Shown here in pieces: positions 1-5,176 of a stretch of 5,176 nucleotides of DNA (positions are counted from its first letter, which is position 1; each line of letters begins with the position of its first letter). The notes under the pieces were generated by a model. The model had not been told where the DNA came from and did no database searches. It saw only the letters and a list, made by a program, of their open reading frames with translations. The stretch comes from Alphaproteobacteria bacterium (GTDB taxonomy: Bacteria > Pseudomonadota > Alphaproteobacteria > Rs-D84), in contig JAGCOU010000030.1 in the NCBI GenBank assembly GCA_017642565.1, positions 1 through 5,176 on the forward strand, read 5' to 3'. Both the position numbers and the translations under genes were made by a program.

Positions 1-2
1 AA

Positions 3-179
3 AACATGAAAGACGGTTGGGATGAATATGTGTTGAAATTAAATGTTGCAAACCAATTGACAGATTCTATGCAATTGACTTTGTTCACAGAATACACATT
101 TGATGATTCCCATTCGGGTTCTCAAAATGGAACAGATGTTAAATTAGAAGCAGGCGTAAGATTTAACGCAAGATTCTAA
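3..179 (+). CDS. C-terminal fragment of an outer-membrane beta-barrel protein (5' end outside window)
   Basis: The reading frame is open from the window edge to TAA at 177-179 and gives 58 residues. They show alternating polar/hydrophobic stretches typical of outer-membrane strands: YVLKLNVANQL, MQLTLFTEYTF and VKLEAGVRFNARF. These are separated by polar loops (TDS; DDSHSGSQNGTD). The last residue is Phe preceded by an alternating aromatic/hydrophobic pattern, the C-terminal signature recognised by the BAM machinery when barrels are inserted. An internal ATG at 6-8 is unlikely to be the true start, because no signal peptide follows it and the barrel would have only about three strands. The protein class (porin, autotransporter barrel or small OmpA-like barrel) cannot be decided from this piece. 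A terminator follows 35 bases after the stop, so it is probably transcribed separately from the next barrel gene. Confidence 0.8.
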   Translation, partial: NMKDGWDEYVLKLNVANQLTDSMQLTLFTEYTFDDSHSGSQNGTDVKLEAGVRFNARF

Positions 180-213
180 TTCAAACAAAAAAATAAACTT
201 ATATTGGACAATT

Positions 214-239
214 TGCACCTGTTTTTCAGGTGCATTTTT
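214..239 (+). terminator. Rho-independent terminator after the first barrel gene
   Basis: A perfect 8-bp stem, TGCACCTG (214-221) pairing with CAGGTGCA (227-234), encloses a TTTTT loop and is followed at once by TTTTT (235-239) and more T-rich sequence. It lies 35 bases after the stop at 177-179 and before the promoter of the next gene. Confidence 0.9.
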
Positions 240-268
240 ATTTTATTTAACAAAATCTATTTTAACGC

Positions 269-304
269 TTTTTTTAAAACCCTTTTTGTGATATAATGAT
301 GTCA
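269..304 (+). promoter_or_regulatory. Extended -10 promoter for the barrel/glycine-zipper operon
   Basis: TATAAT at 292-297 is a perfect -10 box and is preceded by TG at 289-290 (TGA-TATAAT, extended -10). No good TTGACA-like -35 exists at the right distance; the region 269-275 is a T run. The extended -10 would compensate. The predicted start is near 304, giving a leader of about 19 bases before the ATG at 323. That leader contains two purine-rich ribosome-binding candidates, AAGGAAG (306-312 area) and AGGAAA (315-320); the second is only about 4 bases from the ATG, the first about 11. Confidence 0.7.
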
Positions 305-322
305 AAGGAAGATTAGGAAAAG

Positions 323-1453
323 ATGAAAAAGTTCAAGTTTCTTGCGATTTTGACAGGGCTGGTATCTGTTGCGCCAGGCGTTTGTGATGCCGCTTACCCT
401 GTGTATAATCCACAACAATTGGCTCGCCAAGGATATGTTATAAACAGCTATCCTCAACAAACTGGCGGGACTTCGAATATCACAAGTCGTCAAATAGTTA
501 TGGCTTCGAAAGCAAACGGTCAGCCTGTGGGTCCAAATGTTGCTGCAACGAGTCCTAATCGTATCACTGGTGCTTTGCCACGCGTTGGATCTTCCGCAAC
601 AAACGCTGGTCGTCAATATTATCAATCTGTTGATTACGACAGATTGGCTGACAGTGGATTGTATGTTGGTCTGTCTGCTGGATACAGCACTATGACCAAG
701 GGACAAATAACCGCAGATTATATAAACGAAGATAATTCTTATTTTGCACCTGGGGCATTCCGTGTTGCAGATATAAATTCAGACAGTGTTATACCGTTGC
801 AAATTTCTGTTGGCGCTGCTATCAACAGCGATATCCGTGTAGATTTTTCATTTTTGCGTTATTCTGGGATGTCTTATCCTGACAAAGTTCAAACTTCCAT
901 AGGAGACGGATACACAGATGCCACGGTCAGCGGTGGTGCTATTACATCTAATTCCACGATGTTAAATGTGTATTATAACATCGATTCGTTTACCGGTTAT
1001 GTCGCGGGTGGTTCTTTGCGTCCTTATATTGGCGCAGGTGTTGGTATATCTTTCAACACAATCGCAGACTATGTGGTTTTTGACGATACTTTCTATGATG
1101 AAACCGGCGATTTGGGACCAGGCAGTGTTCAAGCTGGTGGTTTGACTGCGATTTCTGATATTTATGCTTACCATAATGGTGGTACAATGGAACAAATGGC
1201 GTTTCAACTTGAAGGTGGTGTCACAACCGCTATGAACGATGGTCTTAAACTTGATTTCTTTATAAGATACGCCAATTTGGGTAAAATAAAAACTTCTGGT
1301 TCAATCGTTGTGTCTCAGACAGAATGGTTAAGTGATGGTATGGGCGATGAATACGAAGCACCTTATGACAGCGTATTCCATTATACTAATTGGACAGAAA
1401 GCGGAAGATTAAGCAGTCTGGATGTAGGGGTGAGATTGCGACTTGAATTCTAG
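323..1453 (+). CDS. Outer-membrane beta-barrel protein with long low-complexity N-terminal extension
   Basis: This 376-residue protein begins with a Sec signal peptide: basic MKKFKF, a hydrophobic core to about residue 19, and likely cleavage after CDA at residue 23. Residues 24-108 are rich in Gln, Ser, Thr, Asn and Pro, without predicted barrel strands. From residue 112 on, about eight amphipathic strands can be picked out, at roughly 112-121, 157-167, 170-180, 206-219, 233-244, 291-303, 306-317 and 364-376. It ends in RLRLEF with the terminal Phe expected of BAM substrates. The RPYIGAGVGISF stretch (233-244) is typical of OmpA-like/Msp4-type eight-strand barrels. The role (adhesin, porin or structural) cannot be told from the sequence. 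The start is supported by the signal peptide, the upstream purine-rich site and the promoter. The next gene begins 8 bases after its stop, so the two are probably one operon. The loop between strands at about 245-290 is long and acidic and would face outside. Confidence 0.85.
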   Translation: MKKFKFLAILTGLVSVAPGVCDAAYPVYNPQQLARQGYVINSYPQQTGGTSNITSRQIVMASKANGQPVGPNVAATSPNRITGALPRVGSSATNAGRQYYQSVDYDRLADSGLYVGLSAGYSTMTKGQITADYINEDNSYFAPGAFRVADINSDSVIPLQISVGAAINSDIRVDFSFLRYSGMSYPDKVQTSIGDGYTDATVSGGAITSNSTMLNVYYNIDSFTGYVAGGSLRPYIGAGVGISFNTIADYVVFDDTFYDETGDLGPGSVQAGGLTAISDIYAYHNGGTMEQMAFQLEGGVTTAMNDGLKLDFFIRYANLGKIKTSGSIVVSQTEWLSDGMGDEYEAPYDSVFHYTNWTESGRLSSLDVGVRLRLEF

Positions 1454-1461
1454 ATAAAAAA

Positions 1462-3189
1462 ATGAGAGAGAGAGTTTGTAAATTATCTTTGTTTTCTATG
1501 ATTTTGGCATGCGTGTCCGCATCGCCAGACAATGTGTATGCAGGTCCAAATTCTGCACGCAGTCGTGCCGATGCCTATAACCAAGTCAGCATGTTAAGTT
1601 ATCAGCAAGAATACATGGATGCCATGGCAGCAAACAATCCTACGGCAACCACTGCAAGTGCCACAGAAAATTTGCCTGTGGCTGTCGCAGATAAAAAGTT
1701 GGCTGACGCGATTTTACACAATACCTCAACGACCACAATGGCTGATTTAGATGCTTGTGCTATGTTAATTCCTACTGGAATTTTTAGATGGGATATTCCA
1801 GAGGCAGGATTTCGCCAAGAACAAAAACCTCAATGTGTGGCAGTAGTTGAACTGCGCGATGCTAATTCCAAAGAAGTTTTGGCAACAACTACGGTTGCTG
1901 CGGGCGATTCTATTAAATGCAACATTGATTCGTTTCCTGAATCTGGTATGAATGCTGCCGCCCTTTCCAGGGTTGAATTACCTGCAGACAAAGCACCAAC
2001 CGAAGACGATGTTAAGCAAGTAATGAACCAAGAACAAAAACAAAACGCTGGTTTAAAAATTGCTGCGGGGGCGCTTATTGCTGGTGTTGCGGGAAATATG
2101 CTGGCACCTAAGACTGCTGGGGATAACAAACTTTTTGGCACTGGAAAAACAAGATTGCTTGATACAGCAATCGGTGCTACTGCTGGCGCAGGAATTATGG
2201 CAGCAAGTACTTATTCAGGCAAAGTTGCGGGGGACACAATTAAATCTACTGCTGTGAATGCCGCTTCTGGTATGATTGTCGGTAATATGTTGGCTGGGAC
2301 AAATGGTGGCGACAGCATCATAGCAACAACTACGTGTGAAGCTGGCACGGGAGCAGCAAAAATAGAAAGCGACTGCGTTATCGGTAAAATTCACAAGGTT
2401 GATGATGATGGTGTAGAAAAATATTTGAAAGGAAAAAATAAAGATTTTTTTATCATAGACGAACATCGTAATGTGAAAATGTGCAAAGAGTCTGATGGCA
2501 AATACAAATGCGAACAGGCACCTGGGATAACGTTATTGGATGTTATGTTAGAAGATAAAAATGGTAGTCAGCCCATAAGTTTTGACACTGTATTTAAAGC
2601 CGATTCAAACAAAAGTTCTGAGCGTGACAAATTAATACGTTATAAACCAGACGAAGGTAGCAATGATTTGTTTATAGTGACGTCTAGCGGAGCTGATGCA
2701 GAATTTTTCAAAGTTAAATCTGCAAAGAAAAGTGAAGGTAGCGCGACATTGGCTTATGCTGTCTTTACAAGAGGGTCTTTGAAAAAATTTGGTGGATATA
2801 AAGTTTCCGAATGGTATGAAATAGAAAAACAAGCAAAATATTATTATCGTAATGCTGATGGCACTGTTGGCTCAGAAATTGAAATTGACACAGACAAACT
2901 TCGTTTTACACCAAATTCTCGCGATGCATCTAGTGCTAGTGGTGAGCTGGTTGATTTATCAAACCAAGCGCGTATCAAAGGAACCCTGGCGGGAACTGCT
3001 GCCGGTGGCGCATTAGGTGGTTTTTCAGGCTATGAAGGCGCAAAAACAGAAGTTTCCGAACGTTGGGTTGCCGCTGTGCGCGAATACAAAGATTCTTTGT
3101 CTAATTTTGTATGCGTGACTGGTCAAAGATTCTTGTCGCAATATAATGACGATGCTATAATACCAAGTTTACAACAATCTAATAAATAA
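1462..3189 (+). CDS. Secreted glycine-zipper envelope protein, function unknown
   Basis: The protein has 575 residues and I do not recognise a named family over its full length. The N-terminus (MRERVCKLSL, then a hydrophobic core to about 20) is an export signal. Cleavage could follow VYA at residue 27 (signal peptidase I), or Cys17 in ILAC could be lipidated (weak lipobox). Glycine-zipper-like segments lie at about 197-215 (AAGALIAGVAGNMLA), 235-253, 262-279 (AASGMIVGNMLAG) and 506-523 (KGTLAGTAAGGALGGFSG). This style is found in the 17-kDa antigen/glycine-zipper families and often associates with membranes. Between them, about residues 290-500 is a polar, Lys/Asp-rich soluble region. Past the signal region there are eight Cys (99, 125, 153, 292, 305, 341, 350, 551), an even number that would suit periplasmic disulfides. 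It starts 8 bases after the barrel gene with no clear Shine-Dalgarno, which suggests translational coupling. A terminator follows directly. It may work with the barrel in the envelope (inference). Confidence 0.8.
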   Translation: MRERVCKLSLFSMILACVSASPDNVYAGPNSARSRADAYNQVSMLSYQQEYMDAMAANNPTATTASATENLPVAVADKKLADAILHNTSTTTMADLDACAMLIPTGIFRWDIPEAGFRQEQKPQCVAVVELRDANSKEVLATTTVAAGDSIKCNIDSFPESGMNAAALSRVELPADKAPTEDDVKQVMNQEQKQNAGLKIAAGALIAGVAGNMLAPKTAGDNKLFGTGKTRLLDTAIGATAGAGIMAASTYSGKVAGDTIKSTAVNAASGMIVGNMLAGTNGGDSIIATTTCEAGTGAAKIESDCVIGKIHKVDDDGVEKYLKGKNKDFFIIDEHRNVKMCKESDGKYKCEQAPGITLLDVMLEDKNGSQPISFDTVFKADSNKSSERDKLIRYKPDEGSNDLFIVTSSGADAEFFKVKSAKKSEGSATLAYAVFTRGSLKKFGGYKVSEWYEIEKQAKYYYRNADGTVGSEIEIDTDKLRFTPNSRDASSASGELVDLSNQARIKGTLAGTAAGGALGGFSGYEGAKTEVSERWVAAVREYKDSLSNFVCVTGQRFLSQYNDDAIIPSLQQSNK

Positions 3190-3193
3190 TAAC

Positions 3194-3216
3194 AAACCGC
3201 CTTAATCGGCGGTTTT
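3194..3216 (+). terminator. Terminator between convergent genes
   Basis: AAACCGCC (3194-3201) pairs perfectly with GGCGGTTT (3208-3215) around the loop TTAATC, and TTTT continues to 3216. It begins 5 bases after the stop at 3189 and lies 5 bases before the end of the minus-strand U32 gene. Read on the minus strand the stem is followed by GTTTGTTATTATT, a poorer but usable T-rich tract, so it may terminate both genes. Confidence 0.85.
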
Positions 3217-3220
3217 CAAT

Positions 3221-4465
3221 TTACTTATGTTTATATGCCAAAACCAGTGGAACCATTTTATCACGATATTGTTGTGGAATTTTTTCAATTGGTATTAACA
3301 AAGAATTCTTTTGCCCGGCAGACATTTTCGGTAATTCTGCACCGTCTTTGGCGTTTATAATCTTATCCAAAACAACAGAAACTTTGTCTGTGGTATATGG
3401 CAATATAAAATTGATTGTATCGCCCTGCTTTATTTCGTTACGCAATTCAAGAGTAATATTTTTATCATCCCTGCCAGTAATCACGCCAGCCGCATGCCAA
3501 TCTGAATTAGAATGCGTAGATTCATAATCATGCGCATCGGGTGGCACAGGCCCATCAAAGAACGCCGTTGTGTATCCACGCGTTTCAAGCAGGTTTAAAT
3601 CGCGCATAAATGGCTCTGGATCGAAGTTTTCTGGATTCTCTGCATAAGCATCCAGCGCGTTTCTATACGCGCGTGTGACAGAGCCTACGTAATATTCACT
3701 GCGGTTACGGCCTTCGATTTTAAGAGTGTCAGGACCTGATTCTATAACTTCCTTGAGCCGTGGCATAAGACACAAATCTTTGCTGTTCATAATATAAGCA
3801 CCACGATCATCTTCTTCGATTGGCATTTCAATCCCAGATTCCCGTTCGCGCAAAATCACATCGTATTTCCAACGGCATAACTGTGCGCACGCCCCACGAT
3901 TAGACGGACGACCCGTGATATAATTCGACAACAGGCAACGTCCCGAATAAGACATACACATTGCGCCATGAATAAATATTTCAAGTCCTATATCAGGGCA
4001 CTGTTTACGAATAGATTTAAATTCGCTGTGCGAAACTTCGCGTGCCAAAACACATTGAACAGCACCCGCATTTTGCCAAAATTTAACAGTCGAAGCACTG
4101 CAAATATTCGCCTGGGTCGATATATGAATAGGAATATCTGGATGGTGTTGTTTTACCCACATTAAAACGCCCGCGTCAGATATGATGAGCGCATCGGGGC
4201 GCAAATAATTTAAAACTTCGCTTACTCGTCCCATATTTTCATAGTCTTTATCATGGGCAAATAAATTGAAAGCCAGATAAACCTTTTTCCCATGAGCGTG
4301 TGCAAATTCTATGCCCTGTTTCACCTCTTCTGTGGTGATTTTAGCACGTGCGCGCATAGAAAACCCCGGCAGTCCCGCATAAATTGCATCTGCCCCATAA
4401 AGAATCGCCGTTTTAAAAGCATCCAAAGTGCCACCCGGTGCAAGAAGTTCAGGTATTTTTATCAT
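3221..4465 (-). CDS. trhP: U32-family protein, TrhP-type tRNA U34 hydroxylase (YegQ/YrrO-like)
   Basis: This 414-residue protein opens with PELLAPGGTLDAFKTAILYG, the typical start of the U32 'peptidase' family. The family signature E-x-F-x2-G-A-M-C-x6-C-L-L-S is at residues 162-180. It is followed by GACAQLCRW (191-199), YIMNSKDLCLM (224-234) and LKIEGRNRSEYYV (248-260). Cys170, Cys177, Cys193 and Cys232 (with Cys197 close by) are candidates for the [4Fe-4S] ligands known in characterised U32 proteins. Residues from about 322 form the C-terminal U32 domain (N-E-I-K-Q-G-D-T region). Length and the C-terminal domain fit TrhP (E. coli YegQ, Bacillus YrrO), which makes 5-hydroxyuridine at tRNA position 34 using prephenate. 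The shorter UbiU/UbiV and the longer RlhA fit less well. The older label 'collagenase-like protease' is probably misleading. The conserved motif starts at residue 5, so the ATG at 4465 is right although no Shine-Dalgarno precedes it; it appears leaderless. Confidence 0.88.
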   Translation of the reverse strand: MIKIPELLAPGGTLDAFKTAILYGADAIYAGLPGFSMRARAKITTEEVKQGIEFAHAHGKKVYLAFNLFAHDKDYENMGRVSEVLNYLRPDALIISDAGVLMWVKQHHPDIPIHISTQANICSASTVKFWQNAGAVQCVLAREVSHSEFKSIRKQCPDIGLEIFIHGAMCMSYSGRCLLSNYITGRPSNRGACAQLCRWKYDVILRERESGIEMPIEEDDRGAYIMNSKDLCLMPRLKEVIESGPDTLKIEGRNRSEYYVGSVTRAYRNALDAYAENPENFDPEPFMRDLNLLETRGYTTAFFDGPVPPDAHDYESTHSNSDWHAAGVITGRDDKNITLELRNEIKQGDTINFILPYTTDKVSVVLDKIINAKDGAELPKMSAGQKNSLLIPIEKIPQQYRDKMVPLVLAYKHK

Positions 4466-4500
4466 GGGGCTTATTGTAGCAACGATTTTTTCAATTTCAA
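4466..4500 (-). promoter_or_regulatory. Promoter of the U32 gene, likely giving a leaderless mRNA
   Basis: On the minus strand TTGAAA (4495-4500) and TACAAT (4473-4478) are separated by exactly 16 bases, five of six matches at each box relative to TTGACA/TATAAT. Only AAGCCCC lies between the -10 box and the ATG, so the predicted transcript start is at 4466 or 4465, the base before or the A of the start codon. No ribosome-binding sequence is present. Confidence 0.6.
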
Positions 4501-4504
4501 TATT

Positions 4505-4531
4505 AAAAAACGGGCATTTCGCCCGTTTTTT
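4505..4531 (-). terminator. Terminator after the 151-residue gene, bidirectional in form
   Basis: AAAAAACGGGC (4505-4515) pairs over 11 bp with GCCCGTTTTTT (4521-4531) around a 5-base loop. On the minus strand the GC stem is followed by TTTTTT and lies 4 bases after the stop of the gene ending at 4536. It separates that gene from the U32 promoter. The symmetrical A/T arms would also work on the plus strand, though no plus-strand gene ends here. Confidence 0.9.
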
Positions 4532-4535
4532 ACAA

Positions 4536-4991
4536 TTATAATCTTTGTAGTTTATCTATTGTTTGTTGTGCCTTGGCTGCATCCGCTACCTGTTTTGCTC
4601 TTATTGCTTTTGTTAATTTGACTCTGTTCTGAGCCTCTTTTAACGCTGCTGTTTTAGCCTCTTTTGCCATTTCCTGTTCTTCGCGTTTATTCAAAGCGGT
4701 CCATAAATCTTCCAACAAATTCCATCTTGCTTCGCATATTTTAAGCGCATCGCCTTCTACGTCTGGCACGCCACAATCTCTGACTAACAATGTTTTTCCT
4801 TGTTTATCCAAGACGGAAAACACCTGGTGTTCATCATTTCCACCTAGTTCTATATCTACGACAAAAGTGTCAAATGTATATTTTCTGTGACTTTTAGTTT
4901 CTATTTTTTTAAGCGTCTTTGATTGTTGAATTTTTTTGATAAGTGTAGCAAACAATAATTTTTCGTTTTTAATTTCTGTTTGAACGGTCAT
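4536..4991 (-). CDS. Hypothetical 151-residue protein with C-terminal coiled coil
   Basis: I do not recognise a family. Residues 5-33 are a Lys-rich helix-prone stretch (KNEKLLFATLIKKIQQ). Residues 37-72 look like beta strands (YTFDTFVVDIELGG, HQVFSVLDKQGKTLLVRD). Residues 80-150 are almost certainly one long charged helix rich in Lys, Glu, Ala and Gln (AKEAKTAALKEAQNRV), probably a coiled coil. There is no signal peptide or membrane segment, so it should be cytoplasmic. Two Cys (73 and 86) are present. The start is firmly set by AAGGAG 6 bases upstream and a near-consensus promoter. It is monocistronic between that promoter and the terminator at 4505-4531. It is encoded downstream of, and on the same strand as, a helix-turn-helix gene fragment; a functional link is only a possibility. 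An oligomerising or scaffold role would fit the helix, but nothing shows it. Confidence 0.8.
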   Translation of the reverse strand: MTVQTEIKNEKLLFATLIKKIQQSKTLKKIETKSHRKYTFDTFVVDIELGGNDEHQVFSVLDKQGKTLLVRDCGVPDVEGDALKICEARWNLLEDLWTALNKREEQEMAKEAKTAALKEAQNRVKLTKAIRAKQVADAAKAQQTIDKLQRL

Positions 4992-4997
4992 ATTTTT

Positions 4998-5003
4998 CTC
5001 CTT
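4998..5003 (-). promoter_or_regulatory. Strong Shine-Dalgarno site fixing the 151-residue gene's start
   Basis: On the minus strand the sequence reads AAGGAG followed by AAAAAT and then ATG, a spacing of 6 bases. It is the only near-perfect ribosome-binding site in the window, in contrast to the U32 gene (none) and the glycine-zipper gene (none clear). Confidence 0.85.
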
Positions 5004-5016
5004 TTTCTAACTGTAT

Positions 5017-5052
5017 ACCTAGGATTATACCATAAATATACACCACACACAA
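5017..5052 (-). promoter_or_regulatory. Strong promoter of the 151-residue gene with overlapping palindrome
   Basis: On the minus strand TTGTGT (5047-5052) and a perfect TATAAT (5024-5029) are spaced by 17 bases. TG precedes the -10 box by one base (TGG-TATAAT), making it an extended -10 as well. The predicted start is near 5017, giving a leader of about 26 bases. An imperfect dyad, GTATA-CCTAGG-AT-TATAC (5013-5030), covers the -10 box and start site and could be an operator. Confidence 0.75.
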
Positions 5053-5079
5053 ATTCAAAAAAAACTGGTAATTATATAC

Positions 5080-5176
5080 TTACTCGACCCAATGTAGTTT
5101 TTTTGTCTTCAAATAATTATAAATTGTGCATTTATGAACACCTAATAATTTTGCTATCTTTGGTTTGCTGAATCCG
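5080..5176 (-). CDS. C-terminal fragment of a helix-turn-helix DNA-binding protein (5' end outside window)
   Basis: On the minus strand the frame entering at the window edge reads GFSKPKIAKLLGVHKCTIYN and then YLKTKKLHWVE before TAA (5080-5082), 31 residues in all. The pattern G-x-S-x2-K-I-A-x2-L-G-V-x4-T-I-Y-x-Y-L is a classic helix-turn-helix: first helix KPKIAKLL, turn GV, recognition helix KCTIYNYL. Its place at the very C-terminus, with only about 8 residues after it, matches the DNA-binding tail of serine resolvases/invertases (Hin/TnpR type). A small HTH regulator or a transposase N-terminal-type HTH is also possible because the rest is missing. It lies upstream of the 151-residue gene on the same strand, 88 bases away, but that gene has its own promoter. 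Confidence 0.75.
   Translation of the reverse strand, partial: GFSKPKIAKLLGVHKCTIYNYLKTKKLHWVE

Noticed and set aside
6..179. ATG at 6-8 as a true start for a small protein
   Set aside because: No ribosome-binding site can be seen, there is no signal peptide, and the encoded strands are the end of a larger barrel whose frame runs off the window.
302..706. Minus-strand open frame of 134 residues opposite the barrel gene
   Set aside because: It is antisense to a convincing signal-peptide barrel gene, has no ribosome-binding site and shows no protein-like pattern.
1830..2832. Several short open frames on both strands inside the glycine-zipper gene
   Set aside because: All are overlapped by the long plus-strand gene with clear domain features; their compositions look like shadow translations.
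3221..4465. Annotation of the U32 gene as a collagenase/protease
   Set aside because: The characterised members with this length and C-terminal domain are Fe-S tRNA hydroxylation enzymes; no classical protease catalytic motif is visible.
3968..4621. Plus-strand open frames opposite the U32 gene and the terminator region
   Set aside because: They are antisense to a conserved family protein and run through a terminator hairpin; no start signals.
4980..5171. Plus-strand 63-residue frame at the right end with a hydrophobic start
   Set aside because: It crosses the minus-strand promoter, ribosome-binding site and HTH coding sequence; no Shine-Dalgarno precedes its ATG. The minus-strand reading explains the region better.

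Overview
The window looks like chromosomal DNA from an AT-rich Gram-negative bacterium. The evidence is two outer-membrane beta-barrel proteins ending in a terminal Phe, Sec signal peptides, and a glycine-zipper envelope protein. The short barrel resembles the OmpA-like/Msp4-type porins of alphaproteobacteria, so an AT-rich alphaproteobacterium (Rickettsiales-like or a gut lineage) is my best guess. This is inference from style; no taxonomic marker gene is present.

Layout. Bases 3-179 (+) are the 3' end of an outer-membrane barrel gene cut by the window edge, closed by a hairpin terminator at 214-239. An extended -10 promoter at about 289-297 then drives a probable two-gene envelope operon on the + strand. 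Its first gene (323-1453) encodes an 8-stranded barrel with a long low-complexity N-terminal extension. Its second gene (1462-3189) encodes a 575-residue secreted protein with several glycine-zipper segments and eight cysteines in the predicted mature part. A terminator at 3194-3216 sits in the 31-base gap to the convergent minus-strand gene 3221-4465. That gene is a full-length U32-family protein of the TrhP (YegQ/YrrO) type, which hydroxylates tRNA U34. Its promoter appears to place the transcript start on or next to the ATG, suggesting a leaderless mRNA.

Further upstream on the minus strand, past an 11-bp hairpin terminator (4505-4531), is an unrecognised 151-residue protein (4536-4991). 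It has a strong Shine-Dalgarno sequence and a near-consensus promoter with an overlapping palindrome. At the right edge (5080-5175, minus) is the C-terminal end of a helix-turn-helix protein, not reported as an open reading frame because it is truncated. It resembles the DNA-binding tail of serine resolvases/invertases.

Functionally the left 60% is cell-envelope material, the middle is a tRNA-modification housekeeping gene, and the right end may be the border of an accessory region. No RNA genes, CRISPR arrays, insertion sequences or origins were seen. The best candidates for something undescribed are the barrel plus glycine-zipper pair and the orphan 151-residue gene next to the HTH fragment.
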